Shown: positions 1-7,416 of the stretch, piece by piece | Position numbering within the stretch: the first letter of the stretch is position 1 | How the letters are laid out: each line of letters begins with the position of its first letter | Source of the DNA: a virus | DNA length: 25,704 nt | IMG/VR virus record: IMGVR_UViG_3300042291_001187 | Coordinates: 1-25,704 of that record | Direction: 5' to 3' (one strand) | Position numbers and translations under genes: made by a program | The notes under the pieces: generated by a model | Database searches by the model: none | What the model saw: the letters and a program-made list of their open reading frames with translations, nothing else | What the model was told of the DNA's origin: nothing

Positions 1-3000
1 TTGCTAATGTCAGTTCAAATTTATCTGTTGGTACATCAGCAACTGTTGGATCAAATCTAACAGTTGGCACATTTGCTAATGTCAGTTCAAACTTATCTGT
101 TGGTACATCAGCAACTGTCGGCACAACGCTAGGTGTAACAGGAAATACAACATCAGGTAACCTGAATACCGCTAATGCAGTAACAACAGGTGTTCTACAC
201 ACTTCAGGTCTAGTGACTATTGGTACAACACTAGGCGTAACCGGTAACACAACTGCCGGTAATTTAAACACAGCTAATGCTGTAACAACAGGTGTTATAC
301 ACACATCAGGTCTAGCAACTGTCGGCACAACATTGGCTGTTGGTACATCAGCAACTGTCGGCACAACACTAGGCGTAACCGGTAACACAACTGCCGGTAA
401 TTTAAACACAGCTAATGCTGTAACAACAGGTGTTATACACACATCAGGTCTAGCAACTGTCGGCACAACATTGGCTGTTGGTACATCAGCAACTGTCGGC
501 ACAACACTAGGCGTAACAGGAAATACAACTGTTGGTAATCTAAACACAGCTAATGCTGTAACAACAGGTGTTATACACACATCAGGTCTAGCAACTGTCG
601 GCACAACACTAGCTGTTGGTACATCAGCAACTGTCGGCACAACGCTAGATGTAACAGGAAATACAACATCAGGTAACCTGAATACCGCTAATGCAGTAAC
701 AACAGGTGTTATACACACATCAGGTCTAGCAACTGTCGGCACAACACTAGGTGTAACTGGAAATACAACATCAGGTAACCTGAATACCGCTAATGCTGTA
801 ACAACAGGTGTTATACACACATCAGGTCTAGCAACTGTCGGCACAACATTGGCTGTTGGTACATCAGCAACTGTCGGCACAACACTAGGCGTAACAGGAA
901 ATACAACTGCTGGCAATTTGATAACTGCAAATGCAGTAACGACAAGATTGTTACATACATCAGGTCTAGCAACTGTCGGCACAACACTAGCTGTTGGTAC
1001 ATCAGCAACTGTCGGCACAACGCTAGATGTAACAGGAAATACAACATCAGGTAACCTGAATACCGCTAATGCAGTAACAACACGTTTGTTACACACATCT
1101 GGTCTAGCAACTGTCGGCACAACACTGGCTGTTGGCACATCAGCAACTGTTGGAACAACGCTAAATGTAACTGGTAATACAACATCAGGTAATTTGAATA
1201 CAGCTAATGCGGTAACAACAGGTGTTATATACACCTCAGGTCTAGCAACTGTCGGCACAACATTGGCTGTTGGTACATCAGCAACCGTTGGCACAACGCT
1301 AAATGTAACTGGTAATACAACATCAGGTAATTTGAATACAGCTAATGCAGTGACGACAAGACTACTGTACACATCTGGTCTAGCTACAGTTGAATCATTA
1401 ACTGCCGGTGTAACAACACTCGCATCCGGTGAAATCACAGGAAGTTTAGTGGTTGGTGGTGACTTCACTATTGTGGGCGCCACACTTCTTGATACAGACA
1501 CAATCAAACTAAGAGCGACAACAAAACAAACTATTGGTGCAGGTAGTGGTACAGGTTTTGTTATCAACAGAGCAAACAGTGTAGCATCAATAAACGGAAT
1601 AAGTGACATTATAACAAGCAATGGTCATGGTTTCAATAACGGTCAAAACGTTGCTTTTATTTCACTAAACACTGACGTAACAGGTCTATCAAACAACACA
1701 ATATATCGTGTTGTCCAGAAAACAGATAACACATTCAAAGTTGCGTCAGTTGGTGCTTATCCAATAGCAATTGATTTTTCAACATCAGGATTAGCCTCCG
1801 CAACTTTGCGTGACATAGACAATCCAGACGGTCAAATACGTTGGAATGAAGTCAATCGCAATTGGGAGTTACGTGATGTTGTTAACACAGTTGATGCTAC
1901 AGCGTACTCAAAAATTCTAACAGCAAATCTGATTAGTAGTGCTCTAACATCAACAAGCGCAGACACTGTGTTGAGTTCACAGGGTGCAAACACTCTAGAC
2001 ACAAGAATAGTTACAGCTAACACCAATCTGAAGAACTACGTGGATGTTGCTAATACATCCATGAAGTCTTATGTGGATACAGCTAACACCAATCTGAAGA
2101 ACTACGTGGATGTTGCTAATACGTCCATGAAGTCATATGTGGATACAGCTAATACGTCCATGAAGTCATATGTGGATACAGCTAACACCAATCTGAAGAA
2201 TTACACAGATAATCTGGTATCTACAGCTAACACCAATCTGAAGAATTACACAGATAATCTGGTATCTACAGCTAACACCAATCTGAAGAATTACACAGAT
2301 AATTTAGTATCCACAGCTAACACCAATCTGAAGAATTACACAGATAATCTGGTATCTACAGCTAATACTAATCTAAAAAATTATGTGGATACTGAAAATC
2401 TAAAGCCAGTAACAGTTTTAGCTGCTAATGTAGCAAACATAGCATCTATCGTGTCATTAGCAACATTCAGAGCAAACACAGCCGGATCAAATCTACACAA
2501 TTTATTTATTGAGCATATTCGTGAAACCGCAGGATCAAACACTGAAGGAACATACGATAGCATTTCTCGTCAAATTGGTGCATCAGGAACAACTGTACAA
2601 GGACAAATTAAACTAAGAGATTCAACACTGAGATTGCACGGTTTAGGAAAACATCCTGTCGCCCTGGCACCAGACTCATCAACAGGCGATTCATTTGCTA
2701 TAGACTATTATGGTAGAGTTCATGTGGGTGTTCCTTTGGCGAACACAACACCAACGAAAGCCTTGAACATATCCACAACAAGTCCATCCATTGGCTTTTT
2801 AGATAGTCTAACAGGTTTGAATGCCACTTCACGATATTCTTACATTGATGCAAATGATGGAAATCTTGCATTTTTTGCGGATACTTTCCAGACTCAGACA
2901 GATAGTGCGATAACTTTTGCGGTAGATACTTCAACAACAGCGGTGAGAATATTACCATCAGATACGGCGGCAACAAGCACAACAACTGGAACAATGGTTG

Positions 3001-4688
3001 TTACCGGCGGTGTGGGTATTTCCGGCGCAGCGTTTGTTGGTGGAAATCTGTCAGTCGCTGGTAATTTATTAGTTTCAGGCACAACCACAACAATCAATAC
3101 AGCACAATTGAACATTGCTGACAATGAATTTGTTCTAAATTCCGATCTTCCAGACAATGTCCAAGCAACTGAAAGTGCTGGCATCACTATCAATAGAGGT
3201 GCAAACACCAATACATATATTCGTTGGAATGAAACTACAGATACATGGGTTGCAAACAATGGAATTACAGCGGGTGAATTCCGTCTAGCAAATAGCACAA
3301 CATATCTAACTGAAGGCACAAACCTATATCTGACCGCAGCTAGAGTTCGTGCGAACGTTGGCAATACTGCACCGATATTATACAATTCAAGCACTGGTGT
3401 GTTCTCACATGCAACATCAGGTGTAACAGCAGCCACACATGGTAGTAGCACATCAGTCCCAGTATTTGTAGTGAACGATACAGGTCACATAACTTCTGTT
3501 TCCAACACAGCAATTGCATTTCCAGCAGAAGCTGACACCCTAGAAACTGTTACTGCGCGTGGCGCAACTACAACCAACGCAATCACAATCAATAATACAA
3601 CAGCAGCAACAAGTAATAGCACTGGTGCATTGATTCTTAAAGGTGGTATCTCAGGTAATGCTAACGCTAGATTTGATGCAGTGTTTGATGCGGGAAATCG
3701 TGTAATAAGCAGTGTATCAAACACTGCGCCTATAAACGCAACAGTGTCCGCAAATATCCTGACACTATCACACGCAACATCCGGTGTAACAGCAGCCACA
3801 CATGGTACTAGCATCGCTGTGCCTATATTTGTTGTGAATGCTGAAGGTCATGTAACAGGTGTCACAAACACAACAATTCGTTCAGCAACAACATCACAAA
3901 CTGGTGTTGTTCAACTGGAAGACTCTGTAACAAGTACAAGTAATACGACTGCCGCTGTTCCAAACTCAGTTAGAATTGCGCAAAATCATGCGCAGGCAGC
4001 ATTTGGTGTCGCCAACTCAGCAACAACAACAGCACAAGCTGCTTTCAATACTGCTAACTCAGCAACAACAACAGCACAAGCTGGATTCAATACTGCTAAC
4101 TCAGCAACAACAACAGCACAAGCTGCTTTCAATACTGCTAACTCAGCAACAACAACAGCACAAGCAGCTTTCAATACTGCTAACGGTAAGATATCATCAG
4201 TAACTATTACCAATGGTACAGGCGTTTCGGGTGGTGGCACAGGGTCATCTTTTACACTATCAATTGGTCAAGCTGTTGCCAATACATCCAATGTTCGATT
4301 TGCTTCCGTTGGTGTGGGAACAGCAGCAGATTCGGCTAACACTGGGTCGATTGTTGCAACTGGCGATATCACAGCATACTATTCCGATGATAGACTAAAA
4401 ACTAAGCTAGGAAATATTGAGAACGCCTTGAGTAAGGTTGAGCAATTGTCTGGATTCTATTATGAAGCAAACGAGGTTGCTCAAGAACTTGGTTATAATG
4501 CTAAACGTGAAGTTGGTGTAAGTGCTCAAGAAGTGCAAAAAGTTATGCCCGAAGTAATTGCACCTGCTCCAATTGATGAACAGTATCTGACAGTAAAGTA
4601 TGAGAGAATGGTTCCTCTTCTGATTGAAGCTATCAAAGAACTGAAACAACAAGTTGATGACATAAAGAATCAACTAAATAACCAATAA
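1..4688 (+). CDS. Giant repeat-rich tail fibre with C-terminal S74 chaperone (5' end outside window)
   Basis: The frame is open from the first complete codon at position 3, so the gene begins upstream of the window; the GTG at 213 is only an internal codon. About 1,560 residues are visible. In order they are: a long tandem array (to about 1385) rich in VGTTLAVGTSATVG-type units, a beta-rich middle, NLKNYTDNL repeats (2013-2390), modules of the SGVTAATHG...VPVFVV type (about 3418-3870), AFNTANSATTT repeats (3990-4184) and a last ~100 residues matching the Peptidase_S74 intramolecular chaperone family. That domain carries YSDDRLK (Ser codon at 4383), the motif at which endosialidase-type chaperones cut themselves off after helping the fibre trimerise, followed by VGVSAQEVQ and a helical tail. 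It is a paralogue of the domain ending the gene at 15212. The role as a trimeric tail fibre is inferred. The receptor-binding part is not identified. Confidence 0.85.
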   Translation, partial: ANVSSNLSVGTSATVGSNLTVGTFANVSSNLSVGTSATVGTTLGVTGNTTSGNLNTANAVTTGVLHTSGLVTIGTTLGVTGNTTAGNLNTANAVTTGVIHTSGLATVGTTLAVGTSATVGTTLGVTGNTTAGNLNTANAVTTGVIHTSGLATVGTTLAVGTSATVGTTLGVTGNTTVGNLNTANAVTTGVIHTSGLATVGTTLAVGTSATVGTTLDVTGNTTSGNLNTANAVTTGVIHTSGLATVGTTLGVTGNTTSGNLNTANAVTTGVIHTSGLATVGTTLAVGTSATVGTTLGVTGNTTAGNLITANAVTTRLLHTSGLATVGTTLAVGTSATVGTTLDVTGNTTSGNLNTANAVTTRLLHTSGLATVGTTLAVGTSATVGTTLNVTGNTTSGNLNTANAVTTGVIYTSGLATVGTTLAVGTSATVGTTLNVTGNTTSGNLNTANAVTTRLLYTSGLATVESLTAGVTTLASGEITGSLVVGGDFTIVGATLLDTDTIKLRATTKQTIGAGSGTGFVINRANSVASINGISDIITSNGHGFNNGQNVAFISLNTDVTGLSNNTIYRVVQKTDNTFKVASVGAYPIAIDFSTSGLASATLRDIDNPDGQIRWNEVNRNWELRDVVNTVDATAYSKILTANLISSALTSTSADTVLSSQGANTLDTRIVTANTNLKNYVDVANTSMKSYVDTANTNLKNYVDVANTSMKSYVDTANTSMKSYVDTANTNLKNYTDNLVSTANTNLKNYTDNLVSTANTNLKNYTDNLVSTANTNLKNYTDNLVSTANTNLKNYVDTENLKPVTVLAANVANIASIVSLATFRANTAGSNLHNLFIEHIRETAGSNTEGTYDSISRQIGASGTTVQGQIKLRDSTLRLHGLGKHPVALAPDSSTGDSFAIDYYGRVHVGVPLANTTPTKALNISTTSPSIGFLDSLTGLNATSRYSYIDANDGNLAFFADTFQTQTDSAITFAVDTSTTAVRILPSDTAATSTTTGTMVVTGGVGISGAAFVGGNLSVAGNLLVSGTTTTINTAQLNIADNEFVLNSDLPDNVQATESAGITINRGANTNTYIRWNETTDTWVANNGITAGEFRLANSTTYLTEGTNLYLTAARVRANVGNTAPILYNSSTGVFSHATSGVTAATHGSSTSVPVFVVNDTGHITSVSNTAIAFPAEADTLETVTARGATTTNAITINNTTAATSNSTGALILKGGISGNANARFDAVFDAGNRVISSVSNTAPINATVSANILTLSHATSGVTAATHGTSIAVPIFVVNAEGHVTGVTNTTIRSATTSQTGVVQLEDSVTSTSNTTAAVPNSVRIAQNHAQAAFGVANSATTTAQAAFNTANSATTTAQAGFNTANSATTTAQAAFNTANSATTTAQAAFNTANGKISSVTITNGTGVSGGGTGSSFTLSIGQAVANTSNVRFASVGVGTAADSANTGSIVATGDITAYYSDDRLKTKLGNIENALSKVEQLSGFYYEANEVAQELGYNAKREVGVSAQEVQKVMPEVIAPAPIDEQYLTVKYERMVPLLIEAIKELKQQVDDIKNQLNNQ
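3..1385 (+). repeat. In-frame tandem array of 138-nt units with 102-nt short units
   Basis: The landmark TC(A/T)GGTCTAG recurs at 204, 306, 444, 582, 720, 822, 960, 1098, 1236 and 1374. Spacing is 138 nt (46 codons) except at 204-306 and 720-822, where it is 102 nt. The 36-nt difference is exactly one missing VGTTLAVGTSAT segment. Before 204 the array uses a different 72-nt unit that starts with GCTAATGTCAGTTCAAA. All units keep the reading frame. Confidence 0.9.
2013..2390 (+). repeat. Short in-frame repeats encoding NTNLKNY(T/V)D units
   Basis: Repeats encode TANTNLKNYVDVANTSMKSYVD followed by several 45-nt (15-residue) STANTNLKNYTDNLV units, some nearly identical in DNA. The pattern of spaced hydrophobic residues with Asn/Lys/Asp suggests a helical or coiled-coil fibre stalk; this is an inference. 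Confidence 0.85.
3990..4184 (+). repeat. 42-nt tandem repeats encoding AQAAFNTANSATTT
   Basis: There are four full 42-nt units and a 27-nt remainder, in frame, each encoding a 14-residue AQAAFNTANSATTT-like unit. They lie between the beta-rich modules and the C-terminal chaperone of the giant fibre and probably form a helical linker. Confidence 0.9.
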
Positions 4689-4700
4689 CGGAGTTTACAG

Positions 4701-5033
4701 TTGGCTGCTTTTTCAGAATTAGTTATAGAACAGGGTGCTTCATTTTCAACATTTGTGAATGTTGAGGACACCAATGGTGAGGCAATTAATCTACAATCAT
4801 ATGCTGCCGCATCTCAAATGCGCAAGTCTTATTATTCAGCCACATCTTTTGTAATAAATGCATCAGTGACTGGTACGGCAAATGGAGAGATAACTCTTTC
4901 CATGCCAGCAGCAAATACTGCAAATTTGAGTGCGGGTAGATACGTATATGATTTGAAGATAACATCGTCAGCCAATGTTGTTTCGCGTGTAGTTGAAGGT
5001 ATTGTAACAGTTCTTCCATCAGTTACGAGGTAA
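4701..5033 (+). CDS. Small virion-like protein, 110 aa, beta-rich
   Basis: The start is a TTG at 4701, chosen because GGAG (4690-4693) stands 7 nt upstream and no ATG fits. The 110-residue product begins MAAFSELVIEQGASFSTFV and reads as a single beta-sandwich-like domain. The pattern is a gapped 'EQGASF...V.D..G..I.L..Y.A..QMRKS' followed by an 'AGRYVYDLKI' strand. Similar small proteins are common in baseplate/fibre regions of phages and resemble the N-terminal part of baseplate upper-protein-like families, but I cannot assign it firmly. It lies 12 nt after the giant fibre and 2 nt before the next gene, so it is probably co-translated with them. A virion role is inferred from position. Confidence 0.65.
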   Translation: MAAFSELVIEQGASFSTFVNVEDTNGEAINLQSYAAASQMRKSYYSATSFVINASVTGTANGEITLSMPAANTANLSAGRYVYDLKITSSANVVSRVVEGIVTVLPSVTR

Positions 5034-5035
5034 TT

Positions 5036-5260
5036 ATGGCAACAATAGGAAAAGTTACAATAACATCACCAGTAAGAACAACTATTGCTGATCCAAAATT
5101 TCGCCCAAAACCAAATGTTGCTTTGAGTGAACTGACCGATGTATCTATAGTTTCACCTGAAGATGGTGAACTCGTTGCATATGACGCAGTATCTGGAAAA
5201 TTTAAAACATCATCGATTGTTGATATAGCAATTGGAAATATCAACGGCGGACAATTCTAA
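5036..5260 (+). CDS. Small virion/fibre-associated protein, 74 aa
   Basis: The ATG at 5036 is preceded by GAGG (5027-5030) at 5-nt spacing. The 74-residue product has a basic Pro-rich N-terminal half and then the motif ALSELTDVSIVSPEDGELVA leading into YDAVSGKF. This 'L.DV....P.DG..L.YD....(W/F)' pattern is common in phage tail fibre proteins. It ends in NINGGQF, a tail shared in type with the two following proteins (HLNGGTF and VKSGGSF). No catalytic residues are seen. A structural role is inferred from context. Confidence 0.65.
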   Translation: MATIGKVTITSPVRTTIADPKFRPKPNVALSELTDVSIVSPEDGELVAYDAVSGKFKTSSIVDIAIGNINGGQF

Positions 5261-5278
5261 AACAATAAAGAGAGCTTT

Positions 5279-6901
5279 ATGGCCAATACAGTAATTCAAC
5301 TAAAATACTCCAACGTAACCAGTGTTCCTCCAACACTGAATGTTGCTGAACCTGCTTATTCAAATGTAAGTAATAAACTATGGATTGATGACGGCACAGG
5401 TGTTGTTGCAATTGGTGGTAAATACTACACAGGAATTATTGATGCCGCAACTACTGCGGCAACAGCAAATACACTGGTCTTGCGTAATGCCGTGGGCAGT
5501 GCGAGTTTTAACGTAGTAACTGCGAACAGTTTTTCTGGTAATATTGTTGGCAACGCTGCTACAGCATCAAAGTGGTTAGCGCCAATTGATTTGGGACTAG
5601 CTGGTGATGCAACAGGTAATGTATCAATTGATGGTTCAGCTAATGTGACACTTACCGTTGATCTAACAGCGAGTGGTGTTGCAGCAGGCACATATGGTGG
5701 AACAACAAACATTCCTGTATTCACAGTTGCAACTGACGGCAGAGTAACTTCAGCAGCTAACGTATCCGTCGCAACAAATCTAGCAATCGCAGGTGATACA
5801 GGCACAGATACACTATCACTACTAACTGACACACTAACATTTGTTGGTGCTGATGGTATTACATCAGTTGTTGATGGTGCAGGAAACAACGTTGCATTCT
5901 CAGTTGATAATACAGTTATTCGTACTACAGGTGGTCAAACAATCGCAGGCAGCCTAGCAATTACGGGTGACCTGGTTATTTCCGGCAATACAGTAACACA
6001 AGACGTTACCACAATAACAACAGAAGACTCGCTAATCAAACTTGCAGCAAACAACGTTGCGGATGCGATTGATATTGGTTTCTATGGTCAATACACAAAC
6101 GGTGGAACAAAATACACAGGTCTGGTGCGCGATGCAACGGACGGAGTATTCAAGTTATTCACAAATGAAGAAGTTGATCCCACATCTAACGTAGTTGCAT
6201 ATGGTGCTGAAAATCGTGCAACTATTGAAGCTAACTTCACGGGCGGTAATGTAAGCAGTTTATTCTCCGATATCGTGGTTGCAGATGGTGGTACAGGTAG
6301 AGGATCATTCACAGCAGGAACAATTCTTATCGGTAATAGCACGGATGGTTTACTTGAATTGGCCAACACAGGAACTGCTGGAACTTATGGAACTGCAAAC
6401 ACTATTCCAGTGATTAGTACAGATGCTTACGGTCGTGTCACAAATATTACAAACACTACAGTAGAAATATCCACTGAAGAAGTTACTTCAGGTATATTCC
6501 CTATCATTCACGGTGGTACAAATAACAGTTCCTACACAACAGGAACTATTACATACTATGATGGTAATAAGATTGCATCATTAGCTAACACAGGAACAGC
6601 AGGAACTTATGGAACCGCAAGTGATGTTCCTGTCATCACAACGGATCCATTTGGGCGTGTTTCTTTAGTAACAAATACTGCTATTGCCCTAAGTGCGTCA
6701 GCAATCACATCAGGTACATTGGGTATTGACAGAGGTGGTTCAGGAGCATCGTCATTCACAGTAAAAGGTGTTATTGTATCTGATCAGTCTTCAACAACTG
6801 GCGCATTGAGTGCATTAACTTCTTCAACAGAAGGGCACGTGTTACAAATAAATTCTTCAGGAGCACCAACTTTTGCGCATCTAAATGGCGGAACATTCTA
6901 A
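5279..6901 (+). CDS. Modular tail fibre protein with GTYG-type repeats, 540 aa
   Basis: The ATG at 5279 has AAGAGAG just upstream. The N-terminus (MANTVIQLKYSNVTSVPPTL, then NVAEPAYSN..LWIDDG) resembles the N-terminus of the collagen-like fibre at 7417 (MANTIIQLKNSG...VPSIL..GELAIN), so both may attach to the same virion site. Three modules of the form GTYG..(x)..(I/V)PV(F/I)(T/S)TD..GRVT occur near residues 137, 367 and 437. They alternate with GGTGRGSFTAGTILIG-like segments. A further module near residues 220-300 (gapped GGQTIAGSLAITG...DIGF..QY..GGTKYTGLVRD) is shared with the 7417 gene. It ends HLNGGTF. No S74 chaperone or lectin domain is present, so it may be a connector or short fibre. 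Confidence 0.8.
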   Translation: MANTVIQLKYSNVTSVPPTLNVAEPAYSNVSNKLWIDDGTGVVAIGGKYYTGIIDAATTAATANTLVLRNAVGSASFNVVTANSFSGNIVGNAATASKWLAPIDLGLAGDATGNVSIDGSANVTLTVDLTASGVAAGTYGGTTNIPVFTVATDGRVTSAANVSVATNLAIAGDTGTDTLSLLTDTLTFVGADGITSVVDGAGNNVAFSVDNTVIRTTGGQTIAGSLAITGDLVISGNTVTQDVTTITTEDSLIKLAANNVADAIDIGFYGQYTNGGTKYTGLVRDATDGVFKLFTNEEVDPTSNVVAYGAENRATIEANFTGGNVSSLFSDIVVADGGTGRGSFTAGTILIGNSTDGLLELANTGTAGTYGTANTIPVISTDAYGRVTNITNTTVEISTEEVTSGIFPIIHGGTNNSSYTTGTITYYDGNKIASLANTGTAGTYGTASDVPVITTDPFGRVSLVTNTAIALSASAITSGTLGIDRGGSGASSFTVKGVIVSDQSSTTGALSALTSSTEGHVLQINSSGAPTFAHLNGGTF

Positions 6902-6923
6902 ATTATTTTGATAGGAGATTATT

Positions 6924-7406
6924 ATGGACGTGAGATTACAAAATGCATATGTGGAAGTTCTGCTTTCCAACTTCTTGGAGGTCGTGAAGCAGAACATAAT
7001 GTTTCAAGCTCAACTAGAATTGAGTAAATCGGATGTCAATGAGGCATCAGAAACAAAAAGAAAAATACAAGAACTCTCTAAACGAAATGAAGAGTTGCAG
7101 CATGAAATTGTGCAAAAAGAAACACAGTCAACAAGCGCAATAAGTCAAGAAAAAAATAGACTTCAACAAGCTGTCAATGATTACATGCGCCAGCTAGAAG
7201 CATCTAAAAATGAAGTTTCTATAATCAAAGGAGCATTAGCCGCGGCCAATGAGCATCGCGAAGAGTTGACTAAATATGTTGTAGTGCTGGAGCAAACTGT
7301 GCCCGCAAATAAACTCAAGAAACTAAAATTGGGTGACGACAATAAAACTTTCGCTCCAGAACAATCAACTCAAGAAGATGTTGTGAAATCTGGAGGATCA
7401 TTCTAA
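6924..7406 (+). CDS. Coiled-coil protein, 160 aa
   Basis: The ATG at 6924 has AGGAG (6913-6917) at 6-nt spacing. Residues about 20-125 are highly charged and helical, with heptad-like runs (KRKIQELSKRNEELQHEI; then KNRLQQAVNDYMRQLEASK) typical of a coiled coil. The C-terminal region is Lys/Gln-rich and ends VKSGGSF, the same kind of ending as its two upstream neighbours. There is no signal peptide or membrane segment. Its place between two fibre genes suggests a structural or chaperone-like partner of a fibre. I do not recognise a named family, and T4 whisker fibritin (wac) is not supported by any motif. Confidence 0.7.
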   Translation: MDVRLQNAYVEVLLSNFLEVVKQNIMFQAQLELSKSDVNEASETKRKIQELSKRNEELQHEIVQKETQSTSAISQEKNRLQQAVNDYMRQLEASKNEVSIIKGALAAANEHREELTKYVVVLEQTVPANKLKKLKLGDDNKTFAPEQSTQEDVVKSGGSF

Positions 7407-7416
7407 GACTCACTAG

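Noticed and set aside
3-1385. CRISPR-like array
   Set aside because: Units are 102-138 nt, contiguous without unique spacers, and encode protein in one continuous frame.
2894-3814. Long minus-strand open frames opposite the giant fibre
   Set aside because: They arise from the Thr/Ala/Asn-rich codon use of the + strand gene, show no family motifs and oppose a uniformly + strand genome segment.
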